Below are positions 23,639 to 31,033 of a stretch of 61,564 bases of DNA, piece by piece. How positions within the stretch are numbered: the first letter of the stretch is position 1; each line of letters opens with the position of its first letter. This DNA comes from an uncultured delta proteobacterium (GTDB taxonomy: Bacteria > Myxococcota_A > UBA9160 > JAFDET01), in contig CAMYLJ010000032.1 of NCBI GenBank assembly GCA_947259215.1, forward strand, positions 1-61,564. The letters run 5' to 3'. Both the position numbers and the translations under genes were made by a program. The notes beneath the pieces were generated by a model. The model made no database searches, had not been told where the DNA came from, and saw nothing but the letters and a program-made list of their open reading frames with translations.

Positions 23639-24624
23639 GCTTCTGGAGCGACCGCAACGTCTTCGTCACGGGCGCCACGGGCCTGCTGGGCTCCTGGCTG
23701 GTCGGGGACCTGCTCGGGCGCGGGGCGAACGTGGTCTGCCTCATGCGTGACTGGGTCCCCCGCAGCCTGCTGGCGAGCTCGGGCGACCTCGAGCGGGCGA
23801 ACGTCGTGCGCGGCGAGCTGGAGGACCACGCCCTGCTGCTGCGGGCGATCAACGAGTACGAGATCGACAGCGTCTTCCACCTCGGCGCCCAGACCATCGT
23901 GGGCACGGCGTCGCGCTCCGCGCTCTCGACCTTCGAAGCCAACGTCCGGGGGACCTGGAACCTGCTGGAGGCCTGCCGGACCTGTGCGAAGCGGGTGGAG
24001 CGCGTGGTGGTGGCGTCGAGCGACAAGGCCTACGGCTCCCACGAGAAGCTCCCGTACACCGAGGACGCGCCGCTCCAGGGACGCTTCCCGTACGACGCAT
24101 CCAAGTCCTGCGCGGACCTGATCTCGCTCAGCTACTTCCACACCTTCGGCGTCCCGCTGGCGGTGACCCGCTGCGGCAACCTGTACGGGGGCGGCGACCT
24201 GAACTTCAACCGCCTGATTCCGGGGACGATCCGCTCGGCCTTGCGAAACGAGCCCCCGATCGTGCGCAGCGACGGCCAGTTCGTCCGCGACTACTTCTTC
24301 GTGCGCGACGCGGTGATGGCCTACATGGAGCTGGCCGAGCGGCTGCCCGACGAGCGCTTCGTGGGCCAGGCGTTCAACTTCGGCACCGAGACGCCGCTCT
24401 CGGTCCTCGAGCTGGTCGAGCGGATCCTGGCCGTGATGGACAAGAGCCGGCTCGAGCCGGTGATCCTGAACGAGGCCAGTCACGAGATCCGGGAGCAGTA
24501 TCTGGATTGCAGCAAGGCGCGCCGCATGCTGGGCTGGAAGCCCCGCTTCGGCCTCGAGGAGAGCCTGCAGGAGACCGTGGCCTGGTACCGGGCGTGGCTC
24601 GGGCAGGAAGCCTCGCGCGACTGA
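23635..24624 (+). CDS. rfbG: CDP-glucose 4,6-dehydratase-like SDR
   Basis: A 329-residue extended SDR with NAD motif [19 protein letters not shown], catalytic VASSDKAYG (Ser plus the SDK signature of this subfamily) and YDASKS (Tyr/Lys). The [17 protein letters not shown] block is also typical of CDP-glucose 4,6-dehydratases. It converts CDP-glucose to CDP-4-keto-6-deoxyglucose. Being coupled to rfbF by a four-base overlap strongly supports the substrate. It is slightly shorter than classical RfbG (about 350-360 residues), so a related GDP/dTDP-type dehydratase cannot be fully excluded. Confidence 0.88.
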   Translation: MSFWSDRNVFVTGATGLLGSWLVGDLLGRGANVVCLMRDWVPRSLLASSGDLERANVVRGELEDHALLLRAINEYEIDSVFHLGAQTIVGTASRSALSTFEANVRGTWNLLEACRTCAKRVERVVVASSDKAYGSHEKLPYTEDAPLQGRFPYDASKSCADLISLSYFHTFGVPLAVTRCGNLYGGGDLNFNRLIPGTIRSALRNEPPIVRSDGQFVRDYFFVRDAVMAYMELAERLPDERFVGQAFNFGTETPLSVLELVERILAVMDKSRLEPVILNEASHEIREQYLDCSKARRMLGWKPRFGLEESLQETVAWYRAWLGQEASRD

Positions 24625-24634
24625 GCGCGCCGCC

Positions 24635-25504
24635 CTAGCCTGCCGCGGCCACGCCGCGCGCGGCGAGCGTCCGCGCGCGCATGGCTTCCTGGCAGTCGTG
24701 GCACATGCCGTGGGTGAACTCGGCTTCCGAGTGCGCCTCCACGTACGCCTCGAGCCGGTTCCAGTAGCCGCCATCGTCCCGGATCTTCTTGCAGTGGGCG
24801 CAGATCGGCAGCAGGCCCGAGAGAGCGCGCACGGTCGAGACCAGCCGCACCACCGTGATGAAGACCGCGGCCGCCAGGGCGAGACTCGTGACGAGCAGGC
24901 CCCCGAGGACCGCCGCCGCGAAGCGCTCGTCGCGGCTCGCCCGAGCGGTCGCCAGCTTGGCCGAGGCCGCGGCCTCGCCCAGCAGCGAGCCCAGCGTATG
25001 CTCCAGGTGCTCGTTCGCGGCGGAAACCGTGGGCATGCTCTCGACCGCCGCCTGGGTGCGTCCCTCCGCCAGCAGATCGAGGGTCGCCCGCACCCGCTCG
25101 GCGTAGGCGTTGTTCGCGGCATCGAGCCGCCGCACCCGATCCTGCAGGTCGGCCGCGGCGCCCCCCGACGCCTGCTGCGCCGCGCCGTCGGCCTCCTGGA
25201 GCCGGAGCCAGATCGCCGCCGCGAACTCTTCGTACTCGGACCGGGCCTTCTCGTAGGAGTCGGCCGCCCGGGCCGATTCCGAGTGATCCTGGGCGTCGTG
25301 CAGCACGCGCTCCAGCCGGTGCGTCTGCTCGATGTGGGCGGACATCACGTCCGTCGCGAGGGCCAGCAGGGGCACGTCGCTCGCCGCGACCCGCTCGAGA
25401 CCGGCGGCGGCGCGCGCCCGCACGCCCAGCGCCACCCCGGCGGCGGCTGCGAGGAACAGCATCAGCCCGGAGAGCAGCACCAGCACCTTGGTCCGAACCG
25501 CCAT
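24635..25504 (-). CDS. Membrane four-helix-bundle sensor with C-terminal Cys4 motif
   Basis: A 289-residue protein with a first membrane helix (~7-28), a long all-helical periplasmic region (~29-205) like MCP four-helix-bundle sensors, a second membrane helix (~206-230), and a short cytoplasmic tail. The tail has SGLLPICAHCKKIRDDGGYW and HGMCHDCQEA, a two-CxxC block known from the C-termini of many PAS/GAF signalling proteins. There is no kinase, cyclase or methyl-accepting domain, so it senses without a fused output. Start at ATG 25502-25504. It probably signals through a partner protein via the Cys4 tail (inference). Confidence 0.82.
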   Translation of the reverse strand: MAVRTKVLVLLSGLMLFLAAAAGVALGVRARAAAGLERVAASDVPLLALATDVMSAHIEQTHRLERVLHDAQDHSESARAADSYEKARSEYEEFAAAIWLRLQEADGAAQQASGGAAADLQDRVRRLDAANNAYAERVRATLDLLAEGRTQAAVESMPTVSAANEHLEHTLGSLLGEAAASAKLATARASRDERFAAAVLGGLLVTSLALAAAVFITVVRLVSTVRALSGLLPICAHCKKIRDDGGYWNRLEAYVEAHSEAEFTHGMCHDCQEAMRARTLAARGVAAAG

Positions 25505-25725
25505 CACACCCCCTGACGAGAAGGACAGTAGACGCGGCGCGTCATCCGTCAATGGGCGCGAATGGCTGGGAGTCCGTAACTGTCTGTAAAAACTGATAAA
25601 TTCAAATCTGCTGCTCCCCGCGGGGCTGACGCGCTGCGTGCACGCGTCAACACACCCCCTGCCCCGCTGCACCCGGATCCGTGGGATCATCATCCGCCTG
25701 ACGCCTGCCCCGACGAGGAGACCCC
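25505..25725. promoter_or_regulatory. Divergent intergenic region with an AT-rich patch
   Basis: This gap separates two divergently transcribed genes. Bases ~25575-25610 are strikingly AT-rich for this window and are the likely site of divergent promoters; I cannot name a single best -35/-10 pair. A GAGGAG ribosome site lies 6-8 bases before ATG 25726. Confidence 0.35.
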
Positions 25726-27420
25726 ATGATCCTGCTCGACCCGAAGCACCACGACCGCCCCTACGCCGACGCGCGCTCGTCCGAAATCATGCGCAAGACC
25801 ATCGGCTTCTTCGAAGCCAAGGGGAAGGCGAAGCTCCTCGAGGACTACTACGCCCGCCCCTGGTACGCGGACTTCCTCGAGTTCGTGCGCAAGGAGCGCA
25901 TCTTCGCGTCGCTGTGCACGCCCGCCGGCGAGGGCGCGCCGGACGCGCGCTGGGACACCTGGCGCATCTGCGAGTTCGCCGAGATCCTGGGCTTCTACGG
26001 GCTCCAGTACTGGTACACCTGGCAGGTCTCGGTGCTGGGCCTCGGGCCGATCTGGATGAGCGAGAACGAGGCGCTGCGCCAGCGCGCTGCGGCGGCGCTG
26101 GAGGACGGCGGCATCTTCGCCTTCGGCCTCTCCGAGAAGACCCACGGCGCGGACATCTACTCCACGGACATGGTGCTCACGCGCCACGGCGACGGCTGGC
26201 GCGCCAACGGGCGCAAGTACTACATCGGCAACGGCAACGAGGCCGCCATCGTCTCCACCTTCGGCCGCTTCGAGGACGGCGACGAGTACGTCTTCTTCGC
26301 CGCGGACCCGAGCCACCCGAACTACCACCTGGTGAAGAACGTGGTGGCGAGCCAGAACTACGTCTCCGAGTTCGAGCTGCGCGACTACCCGGTGCGCGAG
26401 GAGGACATCCTGCACCGCGGGCGTGAGGCCTGGAACGCCGCGCTCAACACCGTGAACATCGGCAAGTACAACCTCGGCTGGGCGTCGATCGGGATCTGCA
26501 CCCACGCCCTCTACGAGGCGATCAACCACGCGCACAACCGCACGCTCTACGGCATGCGCGTCACCGACATGTCGCACGTGCGCCGCATGCTGGTCGAGGC
26601 GCACGCGCGCCTGGTCGCGATGAAGCTCTTCGCCCTGCGCGCGGCCGACTACATGCGCGCAGCCTCTTCCGAGGACCGCCGCTACCTGCTCTACAACCCG
26701 ATGGTCAAGATGAAGGTCACCACCCAGGGCGAAGCCGTGATCGATCTGCTGTGGGACGCGATCGCGGCCAAGGGCTTCGAGAAGGACATGTACTTCAGCC
26801 AGGCCGCTGTCGATATCCGGGCGCTCCCCAAGCTCGAGGGCACGGTGCACGTCAACATCGCCCTGATCGCGAAGTTCATGCCCAACTTCTTCTTCAACCC
26901 CGCCGAGTACCCGGAGATCGGGCGCCAGGACCACGACCGCAACGACGACTTCCTCTTCCATCAGGGCAGCGCCCGGGGCCTGGGCCAGATCCAGTTCCAC
27001 GACTACCGGCGCGCCTTCGACGGCGTCGATCTCCAGAACGTGCGCGTCTTCTTCGAGCAGACCGAGGTCTTCCGCGAGCTGCTCCAGGCGGCGCCCCCGG
27101 GCCCTGACCAGATGAAGGACGTCGACTTCCTGCTGGCCGGCGGCGAGATCTTCGCGCTCGTGGTCTACGCCCAGCTGATCCTGGAGAACGCGGGCCGCTA
27201 CGGCGTCGACGACGACCTGCTCGACCAGATCTTCGAGTTCATGGTGCGCGACGTGTCGGAGCACGCCCTGCAGCTGCTCGGCCAGCCGAGCAGCAACGAA
27301 GTCCAGATCGCGAAGTGCCGCGAGATGCTGCGCAAGCCCGTTCACGATCCGGCCCGCTACGAGCGGGTGTGGAAGCAGCGCGTGGAGGTGTTGGACGGCG
27401 CGTACGAAATGAACCCCTGA
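25726..27420 (+). CDS. Acyl-CoA dehydrogenase-family protein
   Basis: A 564-residue flavoenzyme of the acyl-CoA dehydrogenase superfamily, longer than the classic ~380-400 residues because of an extra helical C-terminal domain (~430-564). The flavin/substrate block FGLSEKTHGADIYSTDM and NGRKYYIGNGN are clear, and KLEGTVHVN is at the position of the catalytic-base loop (YEGT-type). It likely oxidises an acyl-CoA in a specialised fatty-acid or sterol side-chain pathway; substrate not predictable. Start ATG 25726 with a GAGGAG site. The next gene starts 47 bases downstream. Confidence 0.9.
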   Translation: MILLDPKHHDRPYADARSSEIMRKTIGFFEAKGKAKLLEDYYARPWYADFLEFVRKERIFASLCTPAGEGAPDARWDTWRICEFAEILGFYGLQYWYTWQVSVLGLGPIWMSENEALRQRAAAALEDGGIFAFGLSEKTHGADIYSTDMVLTRHGDGWRANGRKYYIGNGNEAAIVSTFGRFEDGDEYVFFAADPSHPNYHLVKNVVASQNYVSEFELRDYPVREEDILHRGREAWNAALNTVNIGKYNLGWASIGICTHALYEAINHAHNRTLYGMRVTDMSHVRRMLVEAHARLVAMKLFALRAADYMRAASSEDRRYLLYNPMVKMKVTTQGEAVIDLLWDAIAAKGFEKDMYFSQAAVDIRALPKLEGTVHVNIALIAKFMPNFFFNPAEYPEIGRQDHDRNDDFLFHQGSARGLGQIQFHDYRRAFDGVDLQNVRVFFEQTEVFRELLQAAPPGPDQMKDVDFLLAGGEIFALVVYAQLILENAGRYGVDDDLLDQIFEFMVRDVSEHALQLLGQPSSNEVQIAKCREMLRKPVHDPARYERVWKQRVEVLDGAYEMNP

Positions 27421-27428
27421 GGGCGCTC

Positions 27429-27460
27429 CGGTCGGCCGACCGCGAAATCTGCCGTAGAAT
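27429..27460 (+). promoter_or_regulatory. Putative promoter/operator of the BtrH-like gene
   Basis: TAGAAT at 27455-27460 is a good -10 hexamer and ends seven bases before ATG 27468, so the transcript would be essentially leaderless. A perfect 14-base palindrome (27429-27442) covers the expected -35 position and could be an operator. No matching -35 consensus is visible. Confidence 0.35.
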
Positions 27461-27467
27461 CCCGCCC

Positions 27468-28475
27468 ATGACGGCCCTGGTGGAAAGCTATCGCCACCGC
27501 ACCGGCGAGCACTGCGCCTCGACCGCGCTGCGCAACCTGCTGGCCCACCACGGCACCGCTCTGTCCGAGGGCATGATCTTCGGGCTCGCTAGCGGGCTCG
27601 GCTTCTACTACCTGAAGAGCGACGTGACGAGCCCGACCCGCATGTTCCACGGGCGCACGGCCTCGCTCGAGAGCGACTTCGGCCGCAACACCGGCGTGCC
27701 CCTCGACGACCGGCCCGAACCCGACGACGAACGCGCCTGGCAGGCGCTGCGCGAGGGCATCGACCGGGGCCAGCCGGTCCTGATCTCGACCGACACCTTC
27801 TATCTCGGCTATCACCGGACGACGAGCCACTTCCCAGGCCACCGCTGTGTGGTCGTCGGGTACGACGACGCCTCGCGCTGCGTCCTGATCGCCGACCGCA
27901 AGTTCGAGGCCTACCAGCGCTGCTCGTTCGACGAGCTGCGGCGCGCCCGCAACGCGCCCGACTACCCGATCTCCTGCAACAACCAGTACGGCGACCTGCG
28001 TGGCGAGATGAAGCTGGGACGTCCGCTGGCGGAGGCGATCCGCGTCGCCATCGGGCGCAATGCGCGGGGCATGCTCGAGCCGGAGGAGGCCCTGCCGGCC
28101 GGGATTCCGGCGCTGCGCAGGCTGGCCGCCGAGCTCCCCGACTGGGGCGACGCCGCCGACTGGTGCTGGGCCGCGCGCTTCGGCTACCAGGTCGTGATCA
28201 AGCGCGGCGCGGCGGGCAGCTTCTTCCGCTCGCTCTACGCCGAGTTCCTGCGGGAGGCCGCGCCACGGGTGCCCGAAATCGCGCGAGTCCTGCCTGCGGA
28301 GCGCATGGACGCGATCGCCGCCGGCTGGCGCGAGCTCGCAGCCGTGCTGAAGGAGCAGAGCGAGCGCGAGGTCTGTGACCCCGGGCTCTTCGCGCGAGCC
28401 GGGTCCATGGCGAACACGTTGGCGGATGCCGAGGAGAACTTCTTCAGCGACGCGCTCGGCCTGCCCGGCGCCTGA
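27468..28475 (+). CDS. BtrH N-terminal domain protein (papain-like acyl/aminoacyl transferase)
   Basis: A 335-residue protein resembling BtrH-type proteins (BtrH_N plus a DUF4872-like C-terminal part). BtrH transfers an acyl group from a carrier protein in butirosin synthesis. Visible blocks are the N-terminal EHCASTALRNLLAHHG with Cys17 as the presumed nucleophile, FGLASGLGFYYL, and PGHRCVVVVGYDD-like GHRCVVVGYDD with the presumed catalytic His/Asp. No carrier protein or aminoglycoside cluster is nearby; neighbours are acyl-CoA enzymes, so an acyl-thioester substrate is inferred. Start ATG 27468 chosen because the first residues lead straight into the domain. Confidence 0.82.
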   Translation: MTALVESYRHRTGEHCASTALRNLLAHHGTALSEGMIFGLASGLGFYYLKSDVTSPTRMFHGRTASLESDFGRNTGVPLDDRPEPDDERAWQALREGIDRGQPVLISTDTFYLGYHRTTSHFPGHRCVVVGYDDASRCVLIADRKFEAYQRCSFDELRRARNAPDYPISCNNQYGDLRGEMKLGRPLAEAIRVAIGRNARGMLEPEEALPAGIPALRRLAAELPDWGDAADWCWAARFGYQVVIKRGAAGSFFRSLYAEFLREAAPRVPEIARVLPAERMDAIAAGWRELAAVLKEQSEREVCDPGLFARAGSMANTLADAEENFFSDALGLPGA

Positions 28476-28481
28476 GCCGGC

Positions 28482-30092
28482 CTAGCTGAGATTGCGCTTG
28501 AGGACCTTGCCCGTCGGATTGCGGGGCAGCGCGTCCAGGAACACGATGTCGCGCGGGACCTTGTAGCGCGCCAGGTTGTTCTTCACGTGGGCCTTGAGGG
28601 CCGCCTCGTCGGCGGCGGCTCCTTGCTTGAGCACCACGAACCCCTTCAGCCGCTGGCCGAACTCCGGATCGGGCACGCCGATCACCGCCGCCTCGACCAC
28701 GTCGTCATGGTCGGAGAGCAGGTCCTCCACCTCGCGCGGGAAGACGTTCTCGCCTCCGGAGACGATCATGTCGTCGTCGCGCCCGTCGACGAAGAGCAGG
28801 CCGTTCTCGTCGAGGTGGCCCACGTCGCCGCTCGACATCAGGCCGTCGATGACCTCCTTGTTGCCGCCGCCCGTGTAGCCGTCGAACTGCGTCTCGTTGG
28901 CGACGAAGATGCGCCCGGTGGTTCCCGTCGCAACCTCGCGGCCCGCCTCGTCGAGGATGCGCAGCGTGACGCCGCGGGGCGGGCGGCCGGCCGTGCCCGG
29001 GGCGGCGCGAAGCTCGTCCGGCATGGCGATCGAGGCCTGGGCGACCTCCGTGGACCCGTAGAAGTTGAAGATGTTGTCGCCGAACGTATCCATCCAGCGA
29101 AGCGCCAGCTCTCCGGGCAGGGCCGACCCGCTGGCGCAAACCATCTCGAGGGAGGACGTGTCGTAGCGACCGATCACGTCGGGCCCGAGGTCGAGGATGC
29201 GCTGCATCATCACCGGCACCACGGCCAGCACCTGGGGCTGGAACTCCTGGATCGCTGCCAGGGTTTCTTCCGGGTCGAAGCGCCGGCGCAGCCCGATCGT
29301 GCAACCGAGCTGAGCGGCCATCAGCAGGTGGAAGCCGCCCCAGGAATGAAAGGTCGGCGCCACGATGAGGTTGCGGGTGCCGGTGCGAAGCGGCATGCGC
29401 CCGAAGAGACCGACGAAGGTGTCGATGCCCTGTCGCCGCAGGGTGCGCTGCGCGCCCTTCGGCGTGCCCGTCGTACCCGAGGTCAGGATCGTGAGACGTC
29501 CCTGCTGGGCAGGCGGGTCGAGATCGGAATCGTCGTGGGACGAAGCCAGCTCGGCGAGCGTCGTCTCGGGAGCGCCGGACTCGGCCCAGGTCACGATGCG
29601 CGTGAGCTCGCCCGCGCCCCCTTCGACGATGGGGCGGAACTCCTCGTCGTAGAGGATGACCGGCGTCCCCTCCCGCGCGCAGACCTCCTTCAGCTGGGGC
29701 GCGGCGAAACCCGTGTTCAGGAGCAGCGTGTTGGCACCGAGCTTCTCCAGGGCCAGCTGCGACTGCACGAAGCCGCGGTGGTTGCGTGCGAAGAGCCCCA
29801 CACCGTCACCGGGGCCCACGCCGACCGCCGCGAGTCCGCGGGCGATGGCATTCGTCGAGCGATCGAGCTCGCGGAAGCTGAGCCGGCCCAGGTCATCGAC
29901 CAGCGCCGTGCCCTCGGGATCACGGGAGGCCGCGGCGTGGATTCCCGTCGCGGCCGTGGTGCCGAACTTCCGCATGGCAGGCGCCAGACTCGCCAGGAAG
30001 CGGGGACTCAGCAGGCCGGCGCCCCCGAGCACCTCGAAGACCTCTCTCAGGCGCCGCAACGCCCCGCCCTGACCGGTGCCTCGCAAGCTCAT
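28482..30092 (-). CDS. AMP-binding acyl-CoA synthetase
   Basis: A 536-residue ANL-superfamily adenylating enzyme that activates a carboxylic acid (probably a fatty acid) to acyl-CoA. The P-loop-like motif is LTILTSGTTGTPKGAQR, the A5 block NFYGSTEVAQ, the A7/A8 block SSGDVGHLDENG with DGRDDDMIVSGGENVFP, and the A10 Lys is in NPTGKVLKRNLS. All catalytic features are intact. Start at ATG 30090-30092; the longer upstream frame is low-complexity. It converges with the BtrH-like gene across six bases and is divergent from the kinase-like gene. Confidence 0.94.
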   Translation of the reverse strand: MSLRGTGQGGALRRLREVFEVLGGAGLLSPRFLASLAPAMRKFGTTAATGIHAAASRDPEGTALVDDLGRLSFRELDRSTNAIARGLAAVGVGPGDGVGLFARNHRGFVQSQLALEKLGANTLLLNTGFAAPQLKEVCAREGTPVILYDEEFRPIVEGGAGELTRIVTWAESGAPETTLAELASSHDDSDLDPPAQQGRLTILTSGTTGTPKGAQRTLRRQGIDTFVGLFGRMPLRTGTRNLIVAPTFHSWGGFHLLMAAQLGCTIGLRRRFDPEETLAAIQEFQPQVLAVVPVMMQRILDLGPDVIGRYDTSSLEMVCASGSALPGELALRWMDTFGDNIFNFYGSTEVAQASIAMPDELRAAPGTAGRPPRGVTLRILDEAGREVATGTTGRIFVANETQFDGYTGGGNKEVIDGLMSSGDVGHLDENGLLFVDGRDDDMIVSGGENVFPREVEDLLSDHDDVVEAAVIGVPDPEFGQRLKGFVVLKQGAAADEAALKAHVKNNLARYKVPRDIVFLDALPRNPTGKVLKRNLS

Positions 30093-30306
30093 GTCGGAGG
30101 TGTACTCCAGGCGTTCTGCCGGGTCTAGCGCCCGCGCGGGGCGCCGCGTCACGGCCGCTGGCCCTTCGATCGCACCGGGCGGGGCACTGCGCCCCATCTC
30201 GGCCGCCCACGGCGCGGAGAGCCGCGCACGCCGCTGGCACGCGGCGTGCTATTCCTTGCGACGCGCCCGATTGCACGGGGGCGGATCTGTCGAGGAGCGT
30301 TGCGGG

Positions 30307-30996
30307 ATGGCCAGCCAGAAACCGGGATCCGGGGCCTACGGGGCCCTGGCGGACCGTCAGAGCATGCGCTGGGAGATCACGAAGCGCGCAGGGGCGGCGG
30401 AACGGGTCGCGCCGTGCGTGGCCCTGTCCCGGCTGCCCGGCGCCGGCGGCGAGGAGTTGGGGCGGCTGCTGGCCGAGAAGCTCGACTACGGCTACTTCGG
30501 GCGCGAGATCGTGGAGAAGGTGGCGAAGGGCCTGGGCGTCGATCACTGGGCGGTGCGCGGCCTGGACGAGAACGCACGCAGCGGAATCGAGCGCTTCCTG
30601 CTGGATTTCTTCCGCGGCTACCCCTTCAGCGACGACCTGTTCCTGCGCAGGGTCACGCGGGCCATCGTGACCATCGGGCGTCGAGGCCGGGCCGTTCTGG
30701 TGGGCCGCGGCGCGCCCTTCATCCTGGGTCCCGAGACCGCCCTGCGCGTGCTCGTGGTCGCGCCGCGGGAGGTTCGGGTCGAGCGTTTCGCCAAGAAGAA
30801 GGACATCCCGCTCGCGGATGCCGAGCGTGAGATCGCGATCGTCGAGCAGCAGCGGGTGAAGTTCGCCGAGCAGCAGTTCCACGTGCAGCAGAACGACCCG
30901 CTGCTCTACGACCTCGTCGTCAACACCGGGACCTTCCGGGTGGAGGATGCGGCGGACCTGCTGATCGAGGCGCTCCAGCGGCGCTTCCCCGGCTGA
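30307..30996 (+). CDS. Cytidylate kinase-like protein
   Basis: A 229-residue P-loop protein of the cytidylate-kinase-like family. The nucleotide loop is ALSRLPGAGGEELGRLLAEK followed by YGYFGREIVEKVAKGLGV, the usual arrangement for this family (S-R-x-x-G-x-G-G). A conserved VLVGRGAPFIL block and Arg-rich ERFAKKKDI lid follow. These proteins are annotated from sequence only, and phospho-acceptor is unknown. Start ATG 30307, with GAGGAG at about 30292 as ribosome site. An upstream TGCTATTCC (about 30248) could be a -10. Confidence 0.85.
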   Translation: MASQKPGSGAYGALADRQSMRWEITKRAGAAERVAPCVALSRLPGAGGEELGRLLAEKLDYGYFGREIVEKVAKGLGVDHWAVRGLDENARSGIERFLLDFFRGYPFSDDLFLRRVTRAIVTIGRRGRAVLVGRGAPFILGPETALRVLVVAPREVRVERFAKKKDIPLADAEREIAIVEQQRVKFAEQQFHVQQNDPLLYDLVVNTGTFRVEDAADLLIEALQRRFPG

Positions 30997-31033
30997 CGCC
31001 GCGGAATCGACGCGCGAGCCTGCGCCGGACCCG

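Noticed and set aside
27429-27442. The 14-base palindrome as a proven operator
   Set aside because: Palindromes of this length occur several times by chance at this GC content; kept only as a weak candidate because of its position.
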